Source: Alphaproteobacteria bacterium
Lineage (GTDB): Bacteria; Pseudomonadota; Alphaproteobacteria; JAJFFI01
Reading direction: 5' to 3'
Assembly (NCBI GenBank): GCA_030066595.1
Contig: JASJBI010000013.1
Span: forward strand, 1 to 64,000
DNA: 64,000 nucleotides
The notes beneath the pieces are model-generated. The model had not been told where the DNA came from. It was given only the letters and a program-made list of their open reading frames with translations, and did not search any database. This document shows positions 7,857 through 16,054 of this stretch, in pieces. Numbering within the stretch: position 1 is the stretch's first letter; every line of letters begins with the position of its first letter. The translations under genes and the position numbers were made by a program.

Positions 7857-9083
7857 ATGAGACATTCCGTGATCAAGAAAGCCGCCGTGGCCGCTCTGAC
7901 GGTCGCCTTGTCCGCATCGCTCGTCATGGCCGACGACGATGACGACGACGATGACGACGGAGGACAAGAGCCGCGGACGGTCGTCGTCGACTGCGATGAA
8001 CCCGATCAATCCATCACCAGGGCGCTGCAAAAGGCGCCCCTGGACCGGCCGCTGATCATCGAGATCCTCGGGCAGTGCCGGGAGAATGTCACGATCCAGC
8101 GGAACAACGTGACGCTGCGCGGCACCGACCCGGCGAACAGCCAGATCATCGGCGTGCCGGAGACCGATCCCACACGAGAAAGCCCCGTGACCTTGCAGGG
8201 AGCGCAGGAAATAACGCTTGAGAAACTGACGGTCACGAATGGAACCTCCAGCGGCATCGCGGCAACCGCATCCTTCTTCGAGGTGACGGACTGCGTGATC
8301 GAGGGCAACGGTTTCAATGGCATATTCGTGGGCACCGGCGCGCTCGGCCTGATCAACGGCAACGTGATCCGTGACAACGTGCGAGATGGTGTCGCAGCCC
8401 AGTTCGGAGGGTTTGCCGAGATCATCGACAACACGATCGAGAACAATCGCAACGGCGTTGGTGTCAGCCGCAACGGCAGCGCGTTGATTGGGCAGGATCT
8501 GTTGGGCAACGCGGGCCCGAACTTGATTGCAAACAATCGGGAAGACGGCATTCTGATCTTTGCCGAAGGATCGGCGCTGATCGCCGGCAACACCGTGCGG
8601 GCAAACAACACCGGCGGCGCGGGTGATGGCGGGATAGCGGTCTCTCGTGCCGAAGCGACGCTCATCGGTGGAAACCAGATCGAGCAGAACAACGGGCTCG
8701 GGATCTTGGTCCTGCAAGGTGTCCTGCGGATGGTGTCCTCGACCGCGGACAACATTGCGAACAACTCGGACGATGGCATTCTGGCGATCAATGCGTCATC
8801 GATCGAGCTACGTGGTCCCACTACTGTCACGCAAAACGGCGGCGATGGCATATCCCTGTTCGAGAGCTCATTCCTCCGGATTGGCAGAGGAGCGCAAGTG
8901 ACCAACAATACCGGCAACGGACTCCGTCTCGGTCGGGACTCGGGCGTGTTCTTTCCGCCCTTCTTCCCACCAGCCGCGACAGTGTCCGGGAATCCGGGCG
9001 GCGACCTCGTCTGCCTGGACACCGAGTCCAGTGCCTCCGGCGATTTGAGCGGAGTCGGAACGCTGGCCTGCACCGGGTTCTAG
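7857..9083 (+). CDS. Secreted right-handed beta-helix repeat protein
   Basis: 408 residues from the ATG at 7857, which has a strong AAGGGGGGG upstream; the track start at 7494 lies inside rnpB. A signal peptide (MRHSVIKKAAVAALTVALSA, cleaved near VMA) is followed at once by nine aspartates. The rest is a run of short repeats such as NNVTLRGT, GNGFNGIFVG, GNVIRDNVRDGV and NNREDGILIF, the pattern of parallel beta-helix (NosD/pectate-lyase-like) folds. No catalytic set is obvious. It is likely periplasmic or extracellular, binding polysaccharide or metal. The Asp tract could chelate cations. Confidence 0.82.
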   Translation: MRHSVIKKAAVAALTVALSASLVMADDDDDDDDDGGQEPRTVVVDCDEPDQSITRALQKAPLDRPLIIEILGQCRENVTIQRNNVTLRGTDPANSQIIGVPETDPTRESPVTLQGAQEITLEKLTVTNGTSSGIAATASFFEVTDCVIEGNGFNGIFVGTGALGLINGNVIRDNVRDGVAAQFGGFAEIIDNTIENNRNGVGVSRNGSALIGQDLLGNAGPNLIANNREDGILIFAEGSALIAGNTVRANNTGGAGDGGIAVSRAEATLIGGNQIEQNNGLGILVLQGVLRMVSSTADNIANNSDDGILAINASSIELRGPTTVTQNGGDGISLFESSFLRIGRGAQVTNNTGNGLRLGRDSGVFFPPFFPPAATVSGNPGGDLVCLDTESSASGDLSGVGTLACTGF

Positions 9084-9111
9084 GCTGGATGACGCGAGAC
9101 GATCGCGATCG

Positions 9112-9153
9112 GGCGGCGCCCGGCTCGGCTAGAGCCGCGGCGCCGCCGTTTCC
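9112..9153 (+). terminator. Candidate terminator after beta-helix gene
   Basis: GGCGGCGCC (9112-9120) pairs with GGCGCCGCC (9139-9147). An inner GGCTC/GAGCC extends the stem. GTTTCC follows. The T-run is short, so this is a plausible rather than strong intrinsic terminator. Confidence 0.45.
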
Positions 9154-9174
9154 GTCGCGCTGGGCGATCCGCTA

Positions 9175-9214
9175 GACTGGTCCCGCCGACCCGTGGTCGG
9201 TCCTGGAACCAGTC
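9175..9214 (+). other. Nested hairpin just upstream of the cyclase start
   Basis: GACTGGT (9175-9181) pairs with ACCAGTC (9208-9214), and inside it CCGACC (9186-9191) pairs with GGTCGG (9195-9200). The structure ends 12 bases before the GTG start, where a ribosome would land. It could lower translation of the cyclase or be an operator. Confidence 0.35.
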
Positions 9215-9226
9215 TCGGGGCCCGCT

Positions 9227-11125
9227 GTGCGCTCGCTTGTCCGTACCGATCCCGTCGCCCGGCCGCCGCGCAGCCGTCTGATCCGGCTGGCGGTCGCCGG
9301 GCTGGTCCTCGCGCTGGCGGCCGCAACGGTGATCGCGGGCCGACCGGTGCGCGGCGCGGAGCCCAAGATCCTCCTGACCCCGGACGAGAAGGCCTGGCTC
9401 GCAGAGCACAAGGTCGTCCGGGTCATGGTCGGCACCTGGCCGCCCTTCCATTTCCTCGACGAGGACGGCCAAGCGCAGGGGCTGTCGCTCGACTATGCCC
9501 GCCAGGTGCTCGGCGAGCTCGGACTCGAGATGAAGACCGTCCCCATCCTCTGGCATGACGCGTTCGACAGCATCCAGCGCTTCGAGAAGGTCGACCTGCT
9601 GCCCTCCATCGCGCGCACCCCCGAGCGCGAGAAGGTCGTCAACATCACCCAGGATTATGTCTCTTTCCCGCGGGTCATCTTCACCCGCCGGGATGCGGAT
9701 TTCGTCGGTTCGCTTCGCGATCTGTACGGCAAGACGGTGGCGGTGGAGCAGGCCTTCATCACACAAAGCCTGCTCGAGCGGGACCATCCCGAGATCACAC
9801 TCGAGCTGGCCGAGACGACCCGAAACGCCTTGGAGGCGGTCTCGCTCGACCAGGCGGACGCCTATGTCGGCAATCTCGCCGCCGGCGTCTTTCTGATCCA
9901 GCGGCACGGCTTTGTGAATCTCAAGGTGGCCGCGCCGACGGAATTCCGGGTCGGCAATCAGGCCATGGGCGTTCGCAAGGACTGGCCCGAGCTCGCCTCG
10001 ATGATCGACAAGGTGCTCGCCAAGATGACGGACGCGGAGCATGTCGCTCTGCGCAAGGCCGCCTTGCAGGTGCGCTTCGAATACGGCATCGACGTCACCG
10101 AGGTCCTGGCCTGGGGCGGCGGCGTTGCCGGGGTTCTGGGCTTCGTGATCGTGGTCATCGTGGTCTGGGCGCGCCGGCTCGGGCGCGAGATCGGCGAGCG
10201 CAAGCAGGCCGAGGCGGCGCTCGCCGAGAAAACCCGGGAGCTCGAGACGTTCTCCGCCAAGCTCGCCAAGTATCTCTCGCCGCAGATCTACGAGGGCATC
10301 TTTTCCGGCGAGCGCGACACCGCCATCGCCACGGAACGCAAGAAGCTCACCGTCTGCTTCGCCGATATTCAGGATTTCACCAAGACCACCGAGCACATGG
10401 AGCCCGAAGACCTGACCGCGCTGCTCAACGACTTCCTGACCAAGATGACCGACATCGCGCTCGAGCATGGCGCGACCATCGACAAATATGTCGGCGACGC
10501 GATCCTGGTGTTCTTCGGGGACCCCACCTCGCGGGGTGTGAAAGAGGATGCGCTCGCCTGCGTGCGGATGGCGCTCGCGATGCAGCGGCGCATGGCCGAT
10601 CTGCGCGCGAAGTGGCTGGACATGGGTACCGAGAGGCCACTCCATATGCGCGTCGGGATCAACACCGGCTTCTGCAATGTCGGCAACTTCGGCAGCGACC
10701 AGCGGGTCGACTATACGATCATCGGCGGCGAGGTGAACCTGGCGGCCCGCCTGCAGTCGATCGCCGAGCCCGACGGAATCGTGCTGGCGCACGAGACGTA
10801 CGTACTGGTGCGCGACCACATCGAAGCGCGAGAGATGGATCCGATCCGGGTCAAGGGAATCTCCCAGGCCGTACGTCCGTACGCCATCGAGGGGATCTTC
10901 GAGGACTGGGACGCGTCCGAGCGCTATATCCGCCAGGAGCGGGAAGGCATGCGTCTCTGGGTCGATCTCATGCGCATGAGCGCCGGCCAGAGGTCGGCCA
11001 CTGCCGATGCGCTCGAGGACGCCGCCCGGCGGCTGCGGGCCGGAGAAGTCCCGCGCGAGCGCGGCCAAAGCAATCCGCATGACGGAATACAGCAAACACC
11101 GCGACCCCGGCAGTTGAAGTCCTGA
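9227..11125 (+). CDS. Adenylate cyclase with periplasmic solute-binding sensor domain
   Basis: 632 residues. An N-terminal signal/anchor lies at about 20-42. A SBP_bac_3-like domain spans about 60-280 (VVRVMVGTWPPFHFLDEDGQAQG opens it). A membrane helix sits at about 298-317 (VLGFVIVVIVVWA), followed by a coiled stretch and a class III cyclase domain at about 375-560. Both metal aspartates are present (FADIQDFT, KYVGDAILVFFG), as are Lys/Asp for adenine (IDKYVGD, VDYTIIGG) and the transition-state Asn/Arg (NLAARLQ). It should therefore make cAMP in response to a periplasmic ligand, possibly an amino acid. The start is GTG. The ligand is unknown. Confidence 0.88.
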   Translation: MRSLVRTDPVARPPRSRLIRLAVAGLVLALAAATVIAGRPVRGAEPKILLTPDEKAWLAEHKVVRVMVGTWPPFHFLDEDGQAQGLSLDYARQVLGELGLEMKTVPILWHDAFDSIQRFEKVDLLPSIARTPEREKVVNITQDYVSFPRVIFTRRDADFVGSLRDLYGKTVAVEQAFITQSLLERDHPEITLELAETTRNALEAVSLDQADAYVGNLAAGVFLIQRHGFVNLKVAAPTEFRVGNQAMGVRKDWPELASMIDKVLAKMTDAEHVALRKAALQVRFEYGIDVTEVLAWGGGVAGVLGFVIVVIVVWARRLGREIGERKQAEAALAEKTRELETFSAKLAKYLSPQIYEGIFSGERDTAIATERKKLTVCFADIQDFTKTTEHMEPEDLTALLNDFLTKMTDIALEHGATIDKYVGDAILVFFGDPTSRGVKEDALACVRMALAMQRRMADLRAKWLDMGTERPLHMRVGINTGFCNVGNFGSDQRVDYTIIGGEVNLAARLQSIAEPDGIVLAHETYVLVRDHIEAREMDPIRVKGISQAVRPYAIEGIFEDWDASERYIRQEREGMRLWVDLMRMSAGQRSATADALEDAARRLRAGEVPRERGQSNPHDGIQQTPRPRQLKS

Positions 11126-11272
11126 CCACATTCGGTCACACATCTGAAGAAAAAGTGCGACCATAATCGACTAGGGGTTTTCTTCTGCCGCAACTCTGCT
11201 ATGTACTCTGGAGGCGAAGGGGGGGACAGCCTCTTCCGGACAAAACACTACGAACCCAAACGGGAGATTCGG

Positions 11273-11611
11273 ATGAGGCCCCTTCTGATCGCCCTGCCGG
11301 TCGCGGCGGCAACCGCCCTGGGCGGGTGCAACATGAATAGCAAGACCCAACAGGCTGCAAGCTTCATCGGCCAGCCCAAGACCGAACTCCTGGCTTGCGC
11401 CGGGCAACCGAAGCGTACGCTCGATGCGGCCGGGCGGGAGTTTCTCACCTACACGGCGACCATGGGCCCGAATCCGTCCCGGGTGTCTGCCTGGTGCATT
11501 CTGACCTTTACGGTCAAGGATCAGCAGATCACGAGATGGCACGGCCGCTGGGACGGTCCGCTGAACGACCAGAGCGCAGCCTGCGAAAAGATCATGTCCG
11601 GCTGTTCCTGA
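11273..11611 (+). CDS. Small lipoprotein of unknown function
   Basis: 112 residues from the ATG at 11273, preceded by GGGAG at a good distance; the track start at 11201 adds an unlikely leader. MRPLLIALPVAAATALGGC is a lipoprotein signal with lipobox LGGC. The mature part (FIGQPKTELLACAGQPKRTLDAAG) resembles SmpA/OmlA-like small lipoproteins, in which a 'G.p...ll...G.P' pattern recurs. Four cysteines in the mature part could form disulphides. It follows the cyclase by 147 bases on the same strand, and a functional link is not shown. Confidence 0.72.
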   Translation: MRPLLIALPVAAATALGGCNMNSKTQQAASFIGQPKTELLACAGQPKRTLDAAGREFLTYTATMGPNPSRVSAWCILTFTVKDQQITRWHGRWDGPLNDQSAACEKIMSGCS

Positions 11612-11911
11612 GCGCGGAGAGCGGTTCTCGGCACGGACCCCGCCGGAGACGTACCGTCTCGCGCCGACGGGGACCCGCAAGGCGAGGTGCCGGCACCCCG
11701 GTTGCCGGCGAACCTGTGGCCGGTGCCGCCACCGGCCCCGGCAACGCCACCGCCAAAGCCACCGCCTCATCGGCCGCTGCCGCTGTTGACCCAATTTCGG
11801 CCAGCAATGGGAAACGCCTTTTCACCATGGCCTCCCGCTCTCTTCGCTCGCGTTGAGAGCGCTCCGTATACCTGACGTCATTCCGAGTCCGGTCACGGGC
11901 CGAGGATCGCG
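11612..11911. other. Intergenic region between convergent lipoprotein and azlD genes
   Basis: This 300-bp gap is rich in GCCACCG/GCCGGTG repeats (about 11690-11770). I support no gene in it. A minus-strand ORF (MKRRFPLLAEIG...) with a GGGAGG upstream runs through it, but it ends inside the lipoprotein gene and is low in complexity. Confidence 0.35.
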
Positions 11912-12214
11912 TCAGAGGACGGCCCGCAGCAAGAGCACGGCGGCCACGCTGGCTGCCACGGCCAGCAGCATGGGCCCCCGCAACAGCGCGACGCCGAGCG
12001 CCGCCGCCGCGGCGGCGCTCTCGGCGATCCCGGTCGCGAAGGCGGCCGGCGCGATGACCGAGATCAGGATCGCACCCGGGACCGCCTCCAGGGCGGCCGC
12101 CAGCCGGCCCCGCAAGGTCAGCCGCCGGACCAGCCAAAAGCCGGCGAAGCGCGTCAGGTAGGTTACGGCGCCCATCGCCAGGATCGCCGCGAGGGTCAGC
12201 GGATCAATGCTCAT
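11912..12214 (-). CDS. azlD: AzlD family branched-chain amino acid exporter subunit
   Basis: 100 residues with about four membrane helices. The N-terminal TLAAILAMGAVTYLTRFAGFWL is the AzlD signature. AzlD is the small partner of AzlC, and the pair exports branched-chain amino acids and analogues across the inner membrane. The start is the ATG at 12214 (MSIDPLT); the longer track ORF reads out of azlC. Its start codon overlaps the end of azlC by 11 bases, so the two are cotranslated. Confidence 0.85.
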   Translation of the reverse strand: MSIDPLTLAAILAMGAVTYLTRFAGFWLVRRLTLRGRLAAALEAVPGAILISVIAPAAFATGIAESAAAAAALGVALLRGPMLLAVAASVAAVLLLRAVL

Positions 12215-12929
12215 GATCGGGCCTCCAGGTGACGACGGCGGTGACGATGCCGGCGACACCGCCCACGAAGATGTACCAGGAGCCGGGGACGAGCGCGTGG
12301 CAGGCGACGGCCGCGGCCGCGCTGACACCCCAGGGCAGCAGGTCACTGCGGCCCCGCCAGAGCCCCAGGATGAGGACGATGAAGACGGCCGTGAACACGA
12401 CGTCGAGGCCGTACCGCGTCGGATCGGCGACCAAGCCGCCTAAGAGCGCGCCGGTCACGGTCGACGCGAGCCAACTCACATAGAGCGGCGCGCAGACCCC
12501 AGCGTAGAAGGCCATGCTGAAGCGGCCCTCGGCCGAGCGCCGCACCGACAGCGCCCAGGCCTCGTCGACCATGAAGAACAGGGCGCCATAGGCGCGCAAC
12601 GGGGACAGGTGCGAGAACACCGGCGCCAGCGCGGCGCCCATCAACGTGTGCCGCATGCCGACGAGCAGCGTCGCCAGCGTGACCGTGCCGATCGCAACCG
12701 GGTTGGACCAGAGGTCGACGGCGACGAACTGCGCCGCCCCCGAGAAGACAAGCGCGCTCATCAGCGCCACTTCGAGCGGGCTGAGGCCGGCCTGCGCGGC
12801 AAGCGCACCGAAAAGCGCGCCATACAACAGCACGCTGACGACGATCGGTGATGCCAGCGCCATGCCGGCAAAGAAGTCCGCTTGTGCCGCCGGGCGACCG
12901 CCGGCGACCGCTTCGATCCGCTGTGCCAT
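12204..12929 (-). CDS. azlC: AzlC family branched-chain amino acid exporter subunit
   Basis: 241 residues from the ATG at 12929 (MAQRIEAVAG); the 518-residue track ORF is a read-through shadow across the regulator. Typical AzlC features are LSPLEVALMSALVFSGAAQFVAV and the conserved RHTLMGAALAP with FMVDEAWAL. Six or seven membrane helices are expected. It acts with AzlD. It is transcribed in the same direction as, and 44 bases after, an AraC-type regulator, a common arrangement for inducible azlCD. Confidence 0.9.
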   Translation of the reverse strand: MAQRIEAVAGGRPAAQADFFAGMALASPIVVSVLLYGALFGALAAQAGLSPLEVALMSALVFSGAAQFVAVDLWSNPVAIGTVTLATLLVGMRHTLMGAALAPVFSHLSPLRAYGALFFMVDEAWALSVRRSAEGRFSMAFYAGVCAPLYVSWLASTVTGALLGGLVADPTRYGLDVVFTAVFIVLILGLWRGRSDLLPWGVSAAAAVACHALVPGSWYIFVGGVAGIVTAVVTWRPDHEH

Positions 12930-12973
12930 CTTTCGTCCCCAGTTCTGCACGACCGGGGTCCTGTTTAGATGGC

Positions 12974-13855
12974 CTAGGCGGCGGCGTCTTGCACAGGATT
13001 GCTGCCGGTCCGGTAGTGTCCCGGCGTCACGCCCACATGGCTCTTGAACACACGGGTGAAGTGGCTCTGATCGAAGAAGCCGCAATCGACCGCGGTCTCG
13101 GCGAGGCCCTGCCCGTCGCCCAACAGGCGCTTGGCGCGCGCCACCCGGCGGCTCATGAGATAGACGTGCGGCGTGATGCCGGTGGCATGCCGGAACACCC
13201 GCAACAGATGGAATCGGCTGAGTCCCGCGTCGCGTGCCAGATCGTCGAGCGTCACGTCCTCGCCGAGATGGCCGTCGATATAGGAACAGAGGCGATCGAC
13301 CAGCCGGTCTTCGCGGCCGACGGCCGGCGGGCGGGTGTCGGTGCGGGAGTGCCGACGGATCAACAGCCCGAGCGTCTGGATCAGCGCGCTGTCCTGTTCG
13401 AGCGCCACGGGAGAGCGTTCCAGCGTGCGATGCAGTCGGGCGATCCGCACGGCCAGCTCGGGGTCGTCGATCACCGTTTCCGGAAACCAGGGTTCGGTCT
13501 CGACGCCGTCGTTCAGGTCCGTGGCGATGCGCCGGAACAGATCGGGCGAGGGATACAGCACCCGATAGACGAAGCTGTCGCCGGCCGGACCGCCATCGTG
13601 CAGCACCCCGGGATGGACCACGCCCACGCTGCCGGCCGGCGCAACGTGGGTGACGCCCCGGTAGCGATAGCGCTCGGCCCCGTCGATGATGGCCGCCACC
13701 GCAAAGGTCTCGTGCACATGCGGCGCATAGCGATAGGTCTCGAAGCGGGCCGCCAGGCATTCAAGTTCGTCGTATCGGGGGACGCGCCAAAAGCGCGCGC
13801 GATCCCCGGCCCCGAACGCGCTGGTCTCAGTGGCTTGTTCCTGACCGAGCGACAT
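12974..13855 (-). CDS. AraC family transcriptional regulator
   Basis: 293 residues from the ATG at 13855 (MSLGQEQ). An N-terminal AraC-type cupin domain at about 20-170 (YRYAPHVHETFAVAAIIDG) binds the effector. The C-terminal pair of helix-turn-helix motifs is at about 190-285, with the first in LDDLARDAGLSRFHLLRVFRH and the second ending CGFFDQSHFTRVFKSHVGVTPGHYR. It probably controls azlCD, which lies directly downstream. Upstream it faces the mraZ promoter region, divergently. Confidence 0.88.
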   Translation of the reverse strand: MSLGQEQATETSAFGAGDRARFWRVPRYDELECLAARFETYRYAPHVHETFAVAAIIDGAERYRYRGVTHVAPAGSVGVVHPGVLHDGGPAGDSFVYRVLYPSPDLFRRIATDLNDGVETEPWFPETVIDDPELAVRIARLHRTLERSPVALEQDSALIQTLGLLIRRHSRTDTRPPAVGREDRLVDRLCSYIDGHLGEDVTLDDLARDAGLSRFHLLRVFRHATGITPHVYLMSRRVARAKRLLGDGQGLAETAVDCGFFDQSHFTRVFKSHVGVTPGHYRTGSNPVQDAAA

Positions 13856-14120
13856 GGGCCCAAGCATAGGTCGGCGCGAGGCCGCGGTCTTGCATGAAAT
13901 TGCGCGGCGACGGAACCGCATGAAATGCGAAACCGCGTGGGACGGGCCGCCACAATAGAACACAAACAGAACAAAATCTCGCCGCATTCGTTGAGCACGC
14001 TCACGCGGCGGCAAACCGTCCACCACAATCGATCGATAATTCGCGAACAGGGATCACAAGATGTGCGCAGCTCAGGCAGAAATGCCACAACCCGTTGGAA
14101 ACGCACCCTTTTACCATTTC

Positions 14121-14156
14121 TTAACCATTGACCTCCATAAAGTGGCATGATATCCC
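14121..14156 (+). promoter_or_regulatory. Putative mraZ promoter with overlapping CtrA-like half-site
   Basis: TTGACC (14128-14133), a 17-base spacer and TATCCC (14151-14156) make a plausible sigma-70 promoter at the head of the dcw cluster. TTAACCAT (14121-14128), identical to the CtrA 8-mer half-site known in alphaproteobacteria, touches the -35 box. The region 13856-14277 otherwise holds no gene and also serves the divergent AraC-type gene. Confidence 0.45.
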
Positions 14157-14244
14157 ATGAATTCCCAGACAGGACCGACTGGGGTAGACATGCCGCGACG
14201 CCAGGAAAACTGCCGGGTTCAAGCGGTCTCAGGAGGAGCGACGA

Positions 14245-14271
14245 CGGGGGTCGCCATGGGGGAAATGGGGG
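14245..14271 (+). promoter_or_regulatory. Candidate MraZ-binding G-boxes upstream of mraZ
   Basis: CGGGGG (14245-14250), TGGGGG (14257-14262) and TGGGGG (14266-14271) lie just before the mraZ GTG. MraZ proteins bind repeated TGGG-type boxes upstream of their own gene and autorepress. The spacing here (12 and 9 bases) is less regular than the 10-base period known in E. coli. Part of the run also serves as the Shine-Dalgarno region. Confidence 0.4.
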
Positions 14272-14277
14272 TCGTAC

Positions 14278-14754
14278 GTGGCGACATTTTTCGGCACTGC
14301 TACCAACAAGGTCGACGGCAAAGGCCGGGTCTCCCTGCCGGCACGCTTTCGATCCGAGATCGAGCGCCTTGGCGGCCGCAGTGTCATCATCGGACCGGCG
14401 CAGCAACTTGGCGCGCTCGATGGCTGCGATGTGGAGCGAATGAACGCAATGGTACGGGCCTTGGACGTTCCCGGTCAGTACACGCCAGAGCAGAAGGCCC
14501 GGGCGCGCCTGCTGCTGGCACGCTGCGAGGAGATCTCCTACGAGGAAACGGGCCGCATGGTGCTCCCGAAGCATTTCCTGAAGCTCGCCGAGATCGACGG
14601 CGAGGCGACCTTCGTGGGCATCGGCTCGACCTTTCAGATCTGGCGGCCGGAACGCTACCTGGCCTACGAGGCCAGCATCGTCGGCGACAATGGAGAGTCG
14701 GGCAGTCTGGCCGATCTGCCGGTTCCCGTGCCGCCCGGGGAGGGCGGCCTGTGA
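14278..14754 (+). CDS. mraZ: Transcriptional regulator MraZ
   Basis: 158 residues starting at GTG ([24 protein letters not shown]). It has two SpoVT/AbrB-like DNA-binding repeats, the first in the N-terminal 60 residues with [10 protein letters not shown] and the second around [16 protein letters not shown]. MraZ is the first gene of the dcw cluster and represses it by binding G-rich boxes upstream. Its stop overlaps the rsmH start (GTGA), so it heads the long coupled operon. Confidence 0.95.
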   Translation: MATFFGTATNKVDGKGRVSLPARFRSEIERLGGRSVIIGPAQQLGALDGCDVERMNAMVRALDVPGQYTPEQKARARLLLARCEEISYEETGRMVLPKHFLKLAEIDGEATFVGIGSTFQIWRPERYLAYEASIVGDNGESGSLADLPVPVPPGEGGL

Positions 14755-15749
14755 TCGCGGCGCTCAGCCATCAGCCGGTCCTGGTGCGCGAGGTGATGGC
14801 CGCGCTCAACCCGCGCGCCGGTGCGATCTATGTGGACGGCACCTTTGGCGACGGCGGCTACAGCCGGGCGCTCTTGGACGCAGCCGATTGCACGGTCTGG
14901 GGGATCGATCGCGATCCCGAGGCCGTTGCCCGGGGCAGCGCCCTGGCCGCGGACTACGCGGGCCGTCTCAACATCCTGCATGGCCGGTTCGGCGAGATGG
15001 CCGATCTGCTGCGGGCGCAAGGCGTGACCGCGGTGGACGGCGTCGTGTTGGACCTCGGCGTATCCTCGATGCAGCTCGACGATCCCGCGCGCGGCTTCTC
15101 CTTCCGGTTCGAGGGTCCCTTGGACATGCGCATGGACCCGGACGCGGGCCGCCCCGCCAGCGAGGTCGTCAACGGCCTCGAGGAAGCGCGGCTTGCGCGC
15201 ATCATCTATGTCTTCGGCGAAGAGCGGCGGGCCCGGCGCATCGCCCGCGCCATCGTCGAGGCCCGCAAGGCCGGGCCGATCACCAGCACCAAACAGTTAG
15301 CAGATATCGTGCGTGGCGTTTCCTCCTCCCTGTCGCCTCGCAAGAGCGGGGGCCGGGTCATCGACCCGGCCACCCGCACTTTTCAAGCTTTGCGGATTTT
15401 TGTGAACGACGAGCTCGGAGAGCTCGATCGCGGCCTTTCGGCGGCCGAGGCGCTGTTGTCCCCAGGCGGACGACTCGCCGTCGTGTCCTTTCACTCCCTC
15501 GAGGACAGACGGGTAAAATCTTTCCTGCGCACCCGCAGCGGCGAGCCCGCGCGCGCCTCGCGCCATATGCCGGAGCGGAAGCTGGGTAAAGCCCCCCCAC
15601 CCAGCTTCCGCCTTCTTTCCCGCCGGGTCGTGCGACCCACGGAGGCGGAGATTGCGGCCAATCCCCGCGCCCGTTCGGCTCGGCTGCGGACAGCCGAGCG
15701 GACGGCGGCGCCGGCTCGGCCCGCACCAGAGCCCGGCGAGGCGCTCTGA
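14751..15749 (+). CDS. rsmH: 16S rRNA (cytosine(1402)-N(4))-methyltransferase RsmH
   Basis: 332 residues from the GTG at 14751; the track start at 14157 runs through mraZ. The N-terminal [18 protein letters not shown] and the SAM-binding motif [16 protein letters not shown] are characteristic. The C-terminal [19 protein letters not shown]-type block is also present. It uses S-adenosylmethionine to methylate N4 of C1402 in 16S rRNA, tuning decoding. It overlaps mraZ by four bases, and its TGA shares a base with the ftsL ATG. Confidence 0.96.
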   Translation: MIAALSHQPVLVREVMAALNPRAGAIYVDGTFGDGGYSRALLDAADCTVWGIDRDPEAVARGSALAADYAGRLNILHGRFGEMADLLRAQGVTAVDGVVLDLGVSSMQLDDPARGFSFRFEGPLDMRMDPDAGRPASEVVNGLEEARLARIIYVFGEERRARRIARAIVEARKAGPITSTKQLADIVRGVSSSLSPRKSGGRVIDPATRTFQALRIFVNDELGELDRGLSAAEALLSPGGRLAVVSFHSLEDRRVKSFLRTRSGEPARASRHMPERKLGKAPPPSFRLLSRRVVRPTEAEIAANPRARSARLRTAERTAAPARPAPEPGEAL

Positions 15750-16054
15750 TGCGCCGGCCTGTCATCTGGCTGCTCTTGGTCTTCATCGCCGGAACCGGTC
15801 TCTATTATCTCAAGTATCGGGTCCAGATGATGGAAGCCCGCCTCGCGGCGATCCACCGCACGCTCTTGGCCGAGCAAGAGGCGCTGCACGTGCTGGCGGC
15901 GGAATGGACCTATCTCAACCGGCCGGAACGGCTGGCCAAGCTGAACCGGCAATATACCAAGCTGCAGCCTATCCGGGCCCGTCAGATGGTGGGATTCGAG
16001 GACATCCCGACGCGGCCCGCATTGAGCGCAGTCAGCGACGAGGACACACCATGA
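15749..16054 (+). CDS. ftsL: Cell division protein FtsL
   Basis: 101 residues. A short cytoplasmic start, one membrane helix (VIWLLLVFIAGTGLYYL) and a periplasmic leucine-zipper-like coiled coil (MMEARLAAIHRTLLAEQEALHVLAAEW) lead to the conserved YLNRPERLAKLN. FtsL forms a complex with FtsB and FtsQ and activates FtsWI at the septum. Length and position between rsmH and ftsI are as expected. Its stop overlaps the ftsI start (ATGA). Confidence 0.93.
   Translation: MRRPVIWLLLVFIAGTGLYYLKYRVQMMEARLAAIHRTLLAEQEALHVLAAEWTYLNRPERLAKLNRQYTKLQPIRARQMVGFEDIPTRPALSAVSDEDTP

Noticed and set aside
9080-11164. A 694-residue minus-strand ORF opposite the adenylate cyclase
   Set aside because: It is a GC-driven shadow. 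The plus strand has a complete multidomain enzyme with intact motifs, and the antisense translation is His/Asp/Gly-rich with no domain.
11592-11826. Minus-strand small ORF (MKRRFPLLAEIG...) with GGGAGG upstream
   Set aside because: It ends inside the lipoprotein gene, is Ala/Pro-rich from GCC-type repeats, and has no known homologue. Not strong enough to call.
12848-13897. A 349-residue plus-strand ORF opposite the AraC regulator
   Set aside because: Antisense to a regulator with two intact helix-turn-helix motifs.
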